A stretch of DNA of 6,645 nt from an uncultured Lachnospiraceae bacterium (GTDB lineage: Bacteria > Bacillota_A > Clostridia > Lachnospirales > Lachnospiraceae). The stretch lies in contig CAMOZF010000104.1 in assembly GCA_946630765.1 (NCBI GenBank), positions 1-6,645 on the forward strand, written 5' to 3'. Shown here in pieces: positions 6,641 through 6,645 of this stretch. Under the pieces are notes generated by a model. The model did no database searches and was not told where the DNA came from. It saw nothing but the letters and a program-made list of their open reading frames with translations. A program made the translations under genes and the position numbers. The stretch's first letter is position 1; each line of letters opens with the position of its first letter.

Positions 6641-6645
6641 GCTCG

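Noticed and set aside
1..6645. Search for tRNA, rRNA, CRISPR repeats, transposase genes and large direct repeats
   Set aside because: None seen: the window is almost entirely coding, with gaps of 62, 27, 30 and 13 bases and an 84-base tail.

Overview
The window looks like a chromosomal segment from a Gram-positive Clostridia member, most likely Lachnospiraceae-like. The grounds are a ribosomal protein L17 with a clostridial-type lysine-rich insertion, strong AGGAGG-type ribosome binding sites, single-span membrane-anchored envelope proteins without an outer-membrane context, and a moderately GC-rich codon usage. This placement rests on sequence feel and was not checked against a database. All real genes are on the + strand.

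Layout: positions 1-255 hold the 3' end of rplQ (L17), the last gene of the usual ribosomal protein/rpoA operon. A perfect 13-bp hairpin at 268-300 ends that unit. Only 17 bases later a TTG-started gene (318-2879) encodes an 853-residue membrane-anchored protein. It has a beta-rich and probably propeller-like exterior and a C-terminal domain resembling a C39-type cysteine peptidase that appears to have lost its catalytic residues. It is followed by a membrane-anchored SGNH/GDSL hydrolase (2907-3827), then by a TldD/TldE pair (3858-5285 and 5299-6561). Gaps within the set are 27, 30 and 13 bases with no terminator between them, so the four genes can form one operon. A long imperfect hairpin (6575-6640) follows tldE and runs almost to the window edge.

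How the genes may work together: the first two proteins would face the cell exterior, one as a possible sensor, scaffold or binding protein and the other as an esterase-type enzyme acting on cell-wall or surface polymers. TldD and TldE should form a cytoplasmic heteromeric zinc protease that trims unfolded or small peptides. No precursor peptide or other obvious TldD/E substrate is encoded in the window, so any functional link between the envelope genes and the protease is inference from gene order alone. The least described part is the 853-residue protein with its pseudo-peptidase tail.
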